A stretch of 64,000 bases of DNA from Streptomyces sp. D2-8 (lineage in GTDB: Bacteria > Actinomycetota > Actinomycetes > Streptomycetales > Streptomycetaceae): the NCBI RefSeq assembly GCF_023184515.1, contig NZ_JAAHBP010000020.1:1-64000 (forward strand). The letters run 5' to 3'. The stretch's first letter is position 1. Each line of letters begins with the position of its first letter. The position numbers were made by a program, and so were the translations under genes. The notes beneath the pieces are model-generated. The model did not search any database. It was not told the origin of the DNA and saw only the letters and a list, made by a program, of their open reading frames with translations. Positions 57,767-64,000 of this stretch are shown here, in pieces.

Positions 57767-58939
57767 ATGGTCCGCATGCTGCGCCCGTTCACGCGGGCGG
57801 TGACGTACACGCGGTGGCTGCATCTCTGCATGGCCATCGTGTGGCCGGCCCTGTGGCTGTTCATCGACGAGGCGTGGTGGACCGTGGGCACGGCGACCGT
57901 GCTGCTCGGGCTCGCGGGCCTCGTCCCCGCCATGCGGGTCGTGGAGGGGTTCCAGGCGCGGCTGCTGCTGACCGGCCAGCGGAACGGCAGCGAGAGCGCG
58001 GAGATCGTGGTCACCCCCTCGGCCACATGGGGCGACCGCGGGCGTACCGTGGTGTGGCTGGGGGCGCGGTTGCTCCTCGGCGTCCTGGTGTCCCATCTCT
58101 GCGTCCAGCTCCTCCTCCTCGCGACGGACCTGGTGTCGACGGCGCTCGGCGGCGAGCGCGCGGGCGGTGCCTGGCTTCGCGTCGAGGGCCCTCACTGGTG
58201 GCACGCCCTGCTCGCGCCCCTCCCCCTGGTCCTGGGGGCCGCGGTCGTGGTCGGTTCGGGGCACCTCATCACCCGCATCGCCCTGCGCCTGCTCGGCCCT
58301 TCCCCCGCCGAGCGGCTGGCCGCACTGGAGGAACGCACGGAACAGCTCCTGGAACGCACCCGGATCGCCCGCGAGTTGCACGACTCCATCGGTCACGCGC
58401 TCACGGTCGCCGTCGTGCAGGCGGGGGCCGCCCGTACGGCGGGCGATCCGGCCTTCACCGATCGCGCCCTGGGCGCCATCGAGGAGACCGGCCGGGCCGC
58501 CCTGGAGGACCTGGAGCGGGTGCTCGGTGTCCTGCGCGAGTCGGGGAAGCCGGTGAGCGGCAGACCGACCCTCGCGGACGCCGACCGCCTGCTGGAGTCG
58601 GCCCGTACCTCCGGGGCGAAGGTCGACGCCGAGGTGACCGGCCCGGTGGAGAGCGTGCCCGGGCCGGCGTCCCGGGAGGGCTACCGGATCCTCCAGGAGT
58701 CGTTGACCAACGTGCTGCGGCACGCGGGTGCGGTCCCGGTGCGCGTCCGCGTGCGGGTCGCCGACGACACCCTTGTCCTCGCGATACGCAATCCGCTGCC
58801 GGTCGGCACACCACCCGGCCCGGGGCACGGCAGCGGCCTGCGCGGGATACGGGAACGCGCGGCCCTGCTCGGCGGGCGGGCCCGGACCGGGCCCGATGAC
58901 GGCGACTGGCAGGTCCATGCAGAACTGCCGCTGCGTTGA
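57767..58939 (+). CDS. NarL-type sensor histidine kinase
   Basis: 390 residues. Four membrane helices (LCMAIVWPALWLFI, VGTATVLLGLAGLVPAM, LLLGVLVSHLCVQLLLL, LLAPLPLVLGAAVVVG) form a small sensor region. The HisKA_3 domain has RIARELHDSIGHALTV with the phosphoacceptor His. The ATPase domain has ILQESLTNVLRHAG and GSGLRGIRERA. It makes a pair with the response regulator 14 bp downstream and faces the ABC exporter it probably controls. Confidence 0.92.
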   Translation: MVRMLRPFTRAVTYTRWLHLCMAIVWPALWLFIDEAWWTVGTATVLLGLAGLVPAMRVVEGFQARLLLTGQRNGSESAEIVVTPSATWGDRGRTVVWLGARLLLGVLVSHLCVQLLLLATDLVSTALGGERAGGAWLRVEGPHWWHALLAPLPLVLGAAVVVGSGHLITRIALRLLGPSPAERLAALEERTEQLLERTRIARELHDSIGHALTVAVVQAGAARTAGDPAFTDRALGAIEETGRAALEDLERVLGVLRESGKPVSGRPTLADADRLLESARTSGAKVDAEVTGPVESVPGPASREGYRILQESLTNVLRHAGAVPVRVRVRVADDTLVLAIRNPLPVGTPPGPGHGSGLRGIRERAALLGGRARTGPDDGDWQVHAELPLR

Positions 58940-58953
58940 TCTACGCTGGCGCG

Positions 58954-59616
58954 ATGCCGGTCACCGTTCTCCTCGTCGACGACGAACCCCTCGTGCGCGC
59001 CGGTCTGCGGGCCGTGCTGGAGGCGCAGCCCGACATCGAGGTCGTCGGGGAGGCCGCGGACGGGGCGGCGGTGATCCCGCTCGTGCGCCGGCTGCGGCCG
59101 GACGTGGTCGCCATGGACGTGCGGATGCCGCTGCTGGACGGTATCGAGGCCACCCGGGTGCTGCTGCGGACGGTCGACGATCCGCCGCGGATCCTCGTGG
59201 TGACGACCTTCGAGAACGACGAGTACGTGTACGAGGCGCTGCGGGCGGGAGCCGACGGGTTCCTGCTCAAGCGGGCCCGGCCCGCCGAGATCGTGCACGC
59301 GGTGCGGCTGATCGCCGAGGGCGAGTCGCTGCTGTTCCCGGCCTCGGTACGGCAGCTCGCCGCCGAGTACGGCGACACCGGCGGGAACCGCGCGGCACGG
59401 GCCGTGCTGGAGCGGGCCCGGCTGACCGAGCGTGAGGCCGAGGTGCTGCGGCTGATGGCGCGGGGCCTGTCGAACGGGGAGATCGCGGCCCGGCTCGTCG
59501 TGGGGACCGAGACCGTGAAGTCGCATGTCAGCGCGGTGCTGGCGAAGTTGGGGGCGCGGGACCGCACCCAGGCGGTGATCGCGGCGTACGAGTCGGGGTT
59601 CGTGGCACCGGGCTGA
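58954..59616 (+). CDS. NarL/LuxR-family response regulator
   Basis: 220 residues. The receiver has DDEPLVRAGL, the phosphorylation site in AMDVRMPLLDG and Lys in LLKRARP. The C-terminal LuxR helix-turn-helix is LTEREAEVLRLMARGLSNGE with IAARLVVGTETVKSHVSAVL. It starts 14 bp after the kinase. The regulator's likely site is the palindrome at 57715-57732. Confidence 0.94.
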   Translation: MPVTVLLVDDEPLVRAGLRAVLEAQPDIEVVGEAADGAAVIPLVRRLRPDVVAMDVRMPLLDGIEATRVLLRTVDDPPRILVVTTFENDEYVYEALRAGADGFLLKRARPAEIVHAVRLIAEGESLLFPASVRQLAAEYGDTGGNRAARAVLERARLTEREAEVLRLMARGLSNGEIAARLVVGTETVKSHVSAVLAKLGARDRTQAVIAAYESGFVAPG

Positions 59617-59707
59617 TCGGCGGCGGGCCGGTGCCCCGCCCCTCGCCGGGGTGTGCCGCGTCGAAGTACGATCCGGCCAACACGCGCACGACCTGGGAGG
59701 ACGGACG

Positions 59708-60874
59708 GTGGGGCGGCTGACCGGCGGGGATCCCTCGCTGCTGCGAAGGATCAACTCCGCGGTGGTGCTGCACGCGCTGCGTGCCACGGACTGCGCGACG
59801 CTCACCGAGATCACCGGGGTGACGGGGCTGTCCCGGCCGACCGTCGAGGGCGTCGTCGAAGGGCTCATCGAGGCCGGGCTCGTCGTCGAGAAGGCGGCCG
59901 AGGAGGGCGCTGCCCGACGGCAGGGGCGTCCGGCACGGCGGTTCCGGTTCCGGGCGGAGGCCGGGCATCTGCTGGGGCTGGAGATCGGGGCGCACCGGGT
60001 GGCCGCGCTGCTGTCCGACCTGGACGGCCGGGTGATCGGCGCCCAGGCCAAGGAGGTGCCCGAGACGGCGGGGGCCGACGAGCGGCTGGAGCGGCTGCGC
60101 GGGGCCGTCGCCGAGCTGCTGCGCCGCGCCGGAGTCGCACGCGGCTCGCTGCGGGCCGTGGGCGTGGCGACGCCCGGGATCGTCGAGGCCGACGGCACGG
60201 TGCGGCTGGGCACGGCGCTGCCGGGGTGGACGGGGCTGCGGCTGGGCGAGCGCCTGAGCCGGTCGTTCAAGTGCCCGGTGCTGGTCGAGAACGACGCCAA
60301 TGCCGCGGCCGTCGCCGAGCACTGGAAGGGCGCGGCCACCGAGTCGGATGACGTGGTGTTCGTGCTGGCGGGGCTCAGCCCGGGCGCCGGTGCGCTGATC
60401 GGGGGCCGGCTGCACCGGGGTTACGGCGGAGCGGCCGGCGAGATCGGCGCGCTGCATCTGCTCGGCCGGGGGGTGACGCCCGAGACGCTCCTGTCGACCA
60501 CGGACGAACCCCTCCACCCCCTGGACGAGCAGGCAGTGGCCGAGGTTTTCGCACAGGCCCGCGAGGGCGACCAGCGGGCCCGCGCGGCCGTCGACCGCTT
60601 CATCCAGCGCCTGGTCCACGACGTGGCGGCCCTCGTCCTCGCCCTGGACCCGGAGCTGGTCGTCATCGGCGGCTGGGCAGCCGGCCTGGACGGCGTCCTG
60701 GACCCTCTCCGCCGGGAACTCGCCCGCTACTGCCTGCGCCCCCCGGAGGTGACCCTCTCCGGCCTGGGAGACGCGGCAGTGGCAACCGGCGCGCTGCGCC
60801 TGGCCCTGGACCACGTGGAGGAACAGCTCTTCGCGGTGGAGCAACGCCCCCTTCAGGGGCCGGGGCTGCACTGA
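59708..60874 (+). CDS. ROK-family regulator without the zinc motif
   Basis: 388 residues. An N-terminal winged helix (TEITGVTGLSRPTVEGVVEG) is followed by the ROK sugar-kinase-like domain: VGVATPGIVEADG, VENDANAAAVAEHW and GGAAGEIGALHL. The usual CxCGxxGCxE zinc loop that follows GEIGH in ROK proteins is missing; the sequence continues LLGRGVTPETLL. GGGAGG precedes the GTG. This is probably a transcription repressor; sugar-kinase activity is unlikely. It follows the two-component genes on the same strand, but has its own upstream gap. Confidence 0.88.
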   Translation: MGRLTGGDPSLLRRINSAVVLHALRATDCATLTEITGVTGLSRPTVEGVVEGLIEAGLVVEKAAEEGAARRQGRPARRFRFRAEAGHLLGLEIGAHRVAALLSDLDGRVIGAQAKEVPETAGADERLERLRGAVAELLRRAGVARGSLRAVGVATPGIVEADGTVRLGTALPGWTGLRLGERLSRSFKCPVLVENDANAAAVAEHWKGAATESDDVVFVLAGLSPGAGALIGGRLHRGYGGAAGEIGALHLLGRGVTPETLLSTTDEPLHPLDEQAVAEVFAQAREGDQRARAAVDRFIQRLVHDVAALVLALDPELVVIGGWAAGLDGVLDPLRRELARYCLRPPEVTLSGLGDAAVATGALRLALDHVEEQLFAVEQRPLQGPGLH

Positions 60875-60922
60875 TGTGCGGCTCCGCCGCGTGGGGGCGA
60901 AAAGCCACAGCGCGCCGGCAGC
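60875..60922 (-). repeat. Dispersed Streptomyces intergenic repeat, copy 3 (inverted)
   Basis: TGTGCGGCTCCGCCGCGTG at 60875-60893 is the reverse complement of the repeat core. It lies between the convergent ROK and GntR genes. GGGGGCGAAAAGCCACAGCG follows. Confidence 0.65.
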
Positions 60923-60952
60923 CCCACACCCCGCACCCCTACGGGGCCAGGC

Positions 60953-61714
60953 TCAGGACGCCTGCTTCTGAAGACCGGCGTGGATCTCCACACCCCCCGC
61001 GTCACCGAAGGTGAGTCGGCACGTGTCAGCGCGATACGTCGCCACCGACAGCGCAGCCGTACGCCCCCCGGCGACGAAGCCCGTGGTCACCACCAGCACC
61101 GGCGCCCCGGGCAGCCGGTCCAGCTCCTTCGCCTCGCCGGCTCCGGCGGAGCCGAGCTCCACCGCGTTCTCCTGCCGCTCCAGCTCCAGCCGCTGCAGCT
61201 CGCGCAGCACCGCACGCGCGCGTGCCGCTCCGGACGGCGCGTCGATGCCGGAGAGCTCGGGCACCGAGGACTGCGGGATGTAGAGCAGCTCCGCGGCCAC
61301 CGGCCGGCCGTGCGAGACGCGGGAGCGCCGCACGATGTGCACGGACTCGTCGCGGCCGGTCTCCAGCGCGTCGGCGACGGCCGGCGGCGGCACGGCCGCC
61401 GTGCAGTCGGCGGGCTGCCAGGCGTCCTCGGGGCCGCCCGGCCAGGTGTGCGGACCGGTGCCGAGGGAGACGCCCACGCGGGGCGGCGCGACGGTCGTCC
61501 CGACACCGCGGCGGCGCTGCAGCCTGCCTTCGAGTTCGAGCTGCTCCAGGGCCTGGCGGAGCGTGGCGCGGGCCACGCCGAAGCGGGCCGCGAGATCGCG
61601 CTCGTTGGGAAGGATCTCCCCCACCGAGAACTCCGAGTCGAGCGCTTCACTGAGCACCGTCTTGAGATGCCAGTACTTCGGTTCCTGCACCGATTCCAGC
61701 TGCGTGGTCCCCAC
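60953..61714 (-). CDS. GntR-family regulator, HutC/DasR type with UTRA domain
   Basis: 253 residues from GTG 61714, with GGAGG 6 bp upstream. The winged helix is GEILPNERDLAARFGVARAT with LRQALEQLELEGRLQRRRGVGT (about 30-75). The UTRA ligand domain (about 95-250) binds small sugar or amino-acid derivatives. The palindrome TTGGTCAAGACCAA 97 bp upstream matches the dre type bound by DasR (TGGTCTAGACCA), so autoregulation is likely. The ligand is unknown; it is not DasR itself by position. Confidence 0.92.
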   Translation of the reverse strand: MGTTQLESVQEPKYWHLKTVLSEALDSEFSVGEILPNERDLAARFGVARATLRQALEQLELEGRLQRRRGVGTTVAPPRVGVSLGTGPHTWPGGPEDAWQPADCTAAVPPPAVADALETGRDESVHIVRRSRVSHGRPVAAELLYIPQSSVPELSGIDAPSGAARARAVLRELQRLELERQENAVELGSAGAGEAKELDRLPGAPVLVVTTGFVAGGRTAALSVATYRADTCRLTFGDAGGVEIHAGLQKQAS

Positions 61715-61810
61715 CCTGTCCTCCGCAATCGCCGTGGTCGGCGGCGTTTTAGCGCCCTTGTTTATTAAAGGTTGTTGCACTTCTCTGCGACCATAGGGCG
61801 GCCCTGATCC

Positions 61811-61824
61811 TTGGTCAAGACCAA
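61811..61824. promoter_or_regulatory. dre-like GntR operator
   Basis: TTGGTC-AA-GACCAA, a perfect 6-bp inverted repeat, upstream of the gntR start and just beyond the sigma factor gene's stop. It resembles the DasR site. Confidence 0.65.
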
Positions 61825-61882
61825 TGGCCGGGAACGTTCACGGGGCGTTCATGCCGGGGCCCGGACCGGCCCCGGAAGCCCC

Positions 61883-62764
61883 CTATGCGTCCAGGGACCG
61901 CAGCTTGTCGGGGTTGCGGATGATGTAGACCGACTGCACGCGGCTTTCGGCCACGTCGAGCTGGAAGACGGAGTCGGGCTTGCCGCCGGACAGGATCAGC
62001 ACGGCCGGGCCGCCGTTGAGCTCCAGGAACCGCACGGACAGTTCCGGAGGGCTCTTCTGCGCGGCGCCGACGAGGAAGCGGCCCACCTTGTCGGCGGTCT
62101 GCAAAACCCGCAGGGGCGCCCGCGACTTGCCGCCACTGTCGCCGACGAGCCGGACCTCCGGGGCGAGCAGCGCCATCAGGCCTTCGAGGTCGCCCTCGGC
62201 CGCGGCGGCGAGGAACCGCTCGGTGAGGTCGCGGCGCTGGGCGGGGTCGACCTCGTAGCGCGGCCGCCGCTCCTCGACGTGCCTGCGGGCCCGCCCGGCC
62301 AGCTGGCGCACCGCCGGTTCGCCGCGGTCGAGCATGGCGGCGATGTCGGCGTAGGGGAATCCGAAGGCCTCCCGCAGCACGAACACGGCCCGCTCCAGCG
62401 GTGACAGCGACTCCAGCACGACGAGGACGGCGAGGGAGACGGAGTCGGCGAGCACGGCCCGCTCGGCGGTGTCCGGCACGGTGTCGCCGAAGTCGGTGAC
62501 GTACGGCTCGGGCAGCCAGGGGCCGACGTACGTCTCGCCGCGGGCCTTGATCTGGCGCAGCCGGTCGATGGCGAGGTGGGTGGTGATCCGGACGAGGTAG
62601 CCGCGCGGTTCGCACACGCCGCCGCGGTCGCTGCCGGTCCAGCGCAGCCAGGCCTCCTGGACCACGTCCTCCGCGTCGGCCACGCGTCCCAGCATGCGGT
62701 AGGCGACGCCGAGCAGGACGGGACGGTGCGCTTCGAAGACATCGGTCGCGGTCTCGGTGGTCAC
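61883..62764 (-). CDS. ECF41-family RNA polymerase sigma factor
   Basis: 293 residues, GTG 62764. Region 2 has YRMLGRVADAEDVVQEAWLRW, and region 4 has LEAFGFPYADIAAMLDRGEPAV (in part). The family marks of ECF41 are present: WLPEP in the linker, DSGGKSRA (the DGGGK motif with one change) and RNPDKL at the C-terminus, inside a SnoaL-like domain (about 190-290) that replaces an anti-sigma factor. A reductase gene is divergent across 110 bp, as is common for ECF41 targets. Confidence 0.94.
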   Translation of the reverse strand: MTTETATDVFEAHRPVLLGVAYRMLGRVADAEDVVQEAWLRWTGSDRGGVCEPRGYLVRITTHLAIDRLRQIKARGETYVGPWLPEPYVTDFGDTVPDTAERAVLADSVSLAVLVVLESLSPLERAVFVLREAFGFPYADIAAMLDRGEPAVRQLAGRARRHVEERRPRYEVDPAQRRDLTERFLAAAAEGDLEGLMALLAPEVRLVGDSGGKSRAPLRVLQTADKVGRFLVGAAQKSPPELSVRFLELNGGPAVLILSGGKPDSVFQLDVAESRVQSVYIIRNPDKLRSLDA

Positions 62765-62874
62765 GGCTCCATCCCAGCCCACTGATGCGCCCCTGTCCAG
62801 GCGGAACCATCCCTTCCCGGACAGAATGGCCGACAGGACGCCGGTGATCGGCGGCACGGTTCCCGGAGGTGGCG

Positions 62875-63528
62875 ATGCGGTACGCGATGCTGGGCACGGG
62901 ACAGGTCGGGCGCACGCTCGGCGGACGGCTGGTGGAGCTGGGGCACGAGGTGCGGCTCGGCTCGCGCACGAGGGACAACACCGCCGCCGTGCAGTGGGCC
63001 GCCACCGCGGGCCCCCGGGCGAGCGTGGGGACGTTCGCGGAGGCGGCGGAGTTCGGTGAGGTCGTGGTGAACGCCGTCGGCGGGCGGGTGGCCCTCGCCG
63101 TGCTGGAGGCGGCCGGCGCGGAGAACCTCGAGGGCAAGGTCCTCGTGGACGTGTCCAACCCGCTGGCGTTCGAGGACGACGAGCTGCGGCTGTCCCCCGT
63201 CGAGTCGGACAGCGTGGGCGAGCAGATCCAGCGGGCGTTCCCGCGGGCGCGCGTGGTGAAGTCGCTCAACACGGTCAACTGCCGGGTGATGGTGAATCCG
63301 GCCAGGGTGCCGGGCGAGCACAACGTCTTCGTCTGTGGGGAGGACCCGGGCGCCAAGGAGCAGGTGACGGCGCTGCTCGGGGAGTTCGGCTGGCCGGCGG
63401 ACCGCGTGCTCGACCTCGGCGGAATCCGGGCGGCCCGAGCCGTGGAGATGTGGCTGCCCCTGTGGGTCGGCCTGTTCCAGAAGTTCGGGCACGGGGAGTT
63501 CAACCTCGAGGTGCGCCGGGCCCGATGA
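62875..63528 (+). CDS. NAD(P)-binding F420/NADP oxidoreductase-like protein
   Basis: 217 residues. The Rossmann loop is MLGTGQVGRTLGGRLVELGH with RTRD after strand 2 to fit NADP. KSLNTVNCRVM and VFVCGEDPGAKEQV also match the FNO/ProC-like group. The ATG at 62875 has GGAGG 5 bp upstream; a GTG two codons before is in frame but poorly placed. It is divergent from the ECF41 sigma gene and is its probable target. The substrate is unknown. Confidence 0.9.
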   Translation: MRYAMLGTGQVGRTLGGRLVELGHEVRLGSRTRDNTAAVQWAATAGPRASVGTFAEAAEFGEVVVNAVGGRVALAVLEAAGAENLEGKVLVDVSNPLAFEDDELRLSPVESDSVGEQIQRAFPRARVVKSLNTVNCRVMVNPARVPGEHNVFVCGEDPGAKEQVTALLGEFGWPADRVLDLGGIRAARAVEMWLPLWVGLFQKFGHGEFNLEVRRAR

Positions 63529-63634
63529 GCGGCCGACGGGAGTGAGGTGGCGGCACCCTGGGGCTACCCGCGGGTAGCAATTGCTGACAAGCTGTCTACG
63601 GCGTCCGTCAGCGAGTACAGCCGAGGAGCACCCC

Positions 63635-64000
63635 ATGTCCGCCACCGTCTCCTTCAAAGTCGCCTCCGCGCAGGGCGAGCAGAGCGTGACCCTGTCCTAC
63701 ACGCGCCGGGGCAGCGGCGAACCGCTGCTCCTGCTGCACGGCATCGGCCACCACCGCCAGGTGTGGGACCCGGTGCTCCCCGCGCTGGCGGCCGAACGCG
63801 ACGTGATCGCCGTGGACCTGCCCGGCTGCGGCGAGTCGCCGGCACTCCCGGACGGCATGGCGCACGACCTGCCCACGATGAGCACGGTCCTGAGGGCGCT
63901 CTTCGGGGCGCTGGAGATCGAGCGGCCGCACGTGGCCGGCAACTCGCTGGGCGGCCTGCTGGCACTGGACCTGGCCCGGGCGCAGCTCGTCCGCTCGGTC
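63635..64000 (+). CDS. Alpha/beta hydrolase, N-terminal part (cut by window edge)
   Basis: 122 residues seen. LLLHGIGHHRQVWDPVLPAL carries the oxyanion HG motif and VAGNSLGGLLALDLA the nucleophile elbow (Gly-Asn-Ser-Leu-Gly). GAGGAGC precedes the ATG at 63635. The catalytic Asp/His and any lid lie beyond the window. Function unknown. Confidence 0.9.
   Translation, partial: MSATVSFKVASAQGEQSVTLSYTRRGSGEPLLLLHGIGHHRQVWDPVLPALAAERDVIAVDLPGCGESPALPDGMAHDLPTMSTVLRALFGALEIERPHVAGNSLGGLLALDLARAQLVRSV

Noticed and set aside
59708..60874. Glucokinase (ROK sugar kinase)
   Set aside because: It has an N-terminal winged helix-turn-helix and lacks the zinc loop of ROK kinases, so a regulator is the better call.

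Overview
The window is a 64 kb piece of a Streptomyces-type chromosome. The evidence is the very high G+C, GTG and TTG starts behind strong GGAGG sites, many TetR, GntR, XRE and LytTR regulators, an XRE/DUF397/ATPase regulatory trio, an ECF41 sigma factor, a ydaO-type leader before an NlpC/P60 cell-wall hydrolase, and three genes carrying a rare TTA codon (the bldA signal). From memory, not from a search, the gene order (murT-gatD, pfkA, ctaG, rocD, urease, clpP-like, bioF/bioBAD, purB) resembles the S. coelicolor region around SCO1208-SCO1265. Most of the window is ordinary core chromosome. The only clear mobile element is the right end of an IS481-family insertion sequence at the left edge.

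Layout. 1-6.3 kb: IS end abutting an acyl-CoA dehydrogenase with a divergent TetR, peptide deformylase, the lipid II amidation pair murT-gatD, and a phosphofructokinase closed by a strong terminator. 6.3-15 kb: ctaG-like gene, a minus-strand LytTR-DUF485-symporter-LytS operon with start/stop overlaps at two of its junctions, a divergent Lrp gene, and a coupled DDAH-like hydrolase plus ornithine aminotransferase, followed by a tandem array of GNRA-loop hairpins. 15-21.5 kb: two PP2C (SpoIIE-type) phosphatases, an RpiB-like isomerase, PlsC, an extended SDR. 21.6-28 kb: secreted tripeptidyl aminopeptidase and the urease operon (ureABCF, then ureGD after a dispersed repeat) with a GlnR-like box. 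28-35 kb: TetR and membrane protein, orphan Phd antitoxin opposite a ClpP-like protein that lacks the catalytic Ser, NlpC/P60 with riboswitch, and the XRE/DUF397/ATPase trio. 35-39.5 kb: biotin genes, bioF divergent from bioBAD. 39.5-49 kb: TTA-containing beta-lactamase followed by a VanJ-like membrane phosphatase, methyltransferase, RHH/Fic-like toxin-antitoxin pair, FtsX-type ABC transporter, GNAT, and an AtzG-AtzF-like-TetR operon. 49-64 kb: MBL hydrolase, two CNNM/CorC paralogues, SGNH hydrolase, purB, Mug glycosylase, an ABC exporter facing its two-component system, ROK and GntR regulators, ECF41 sigma factor with a divergent reductase, and a truncated alpha/beta hydrolase.

The most unusual points are the ClpP-like protein with Ser-to-Ala at the nucleophile, the hairpin array after rocD, the Cys/Gly repeat tail on BioB, the TTA codons in a beta-lactamase and a developmental-type regulator, and several clean palindromic operators with plausible cognate regulators next door. 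Nothing here is clearly a new multi-gene system. The ClpP-like/Phd/102-aa cluster and the LytTR-symporter operon are the best candidates. All family calls come from reading the translations; no database search was run.
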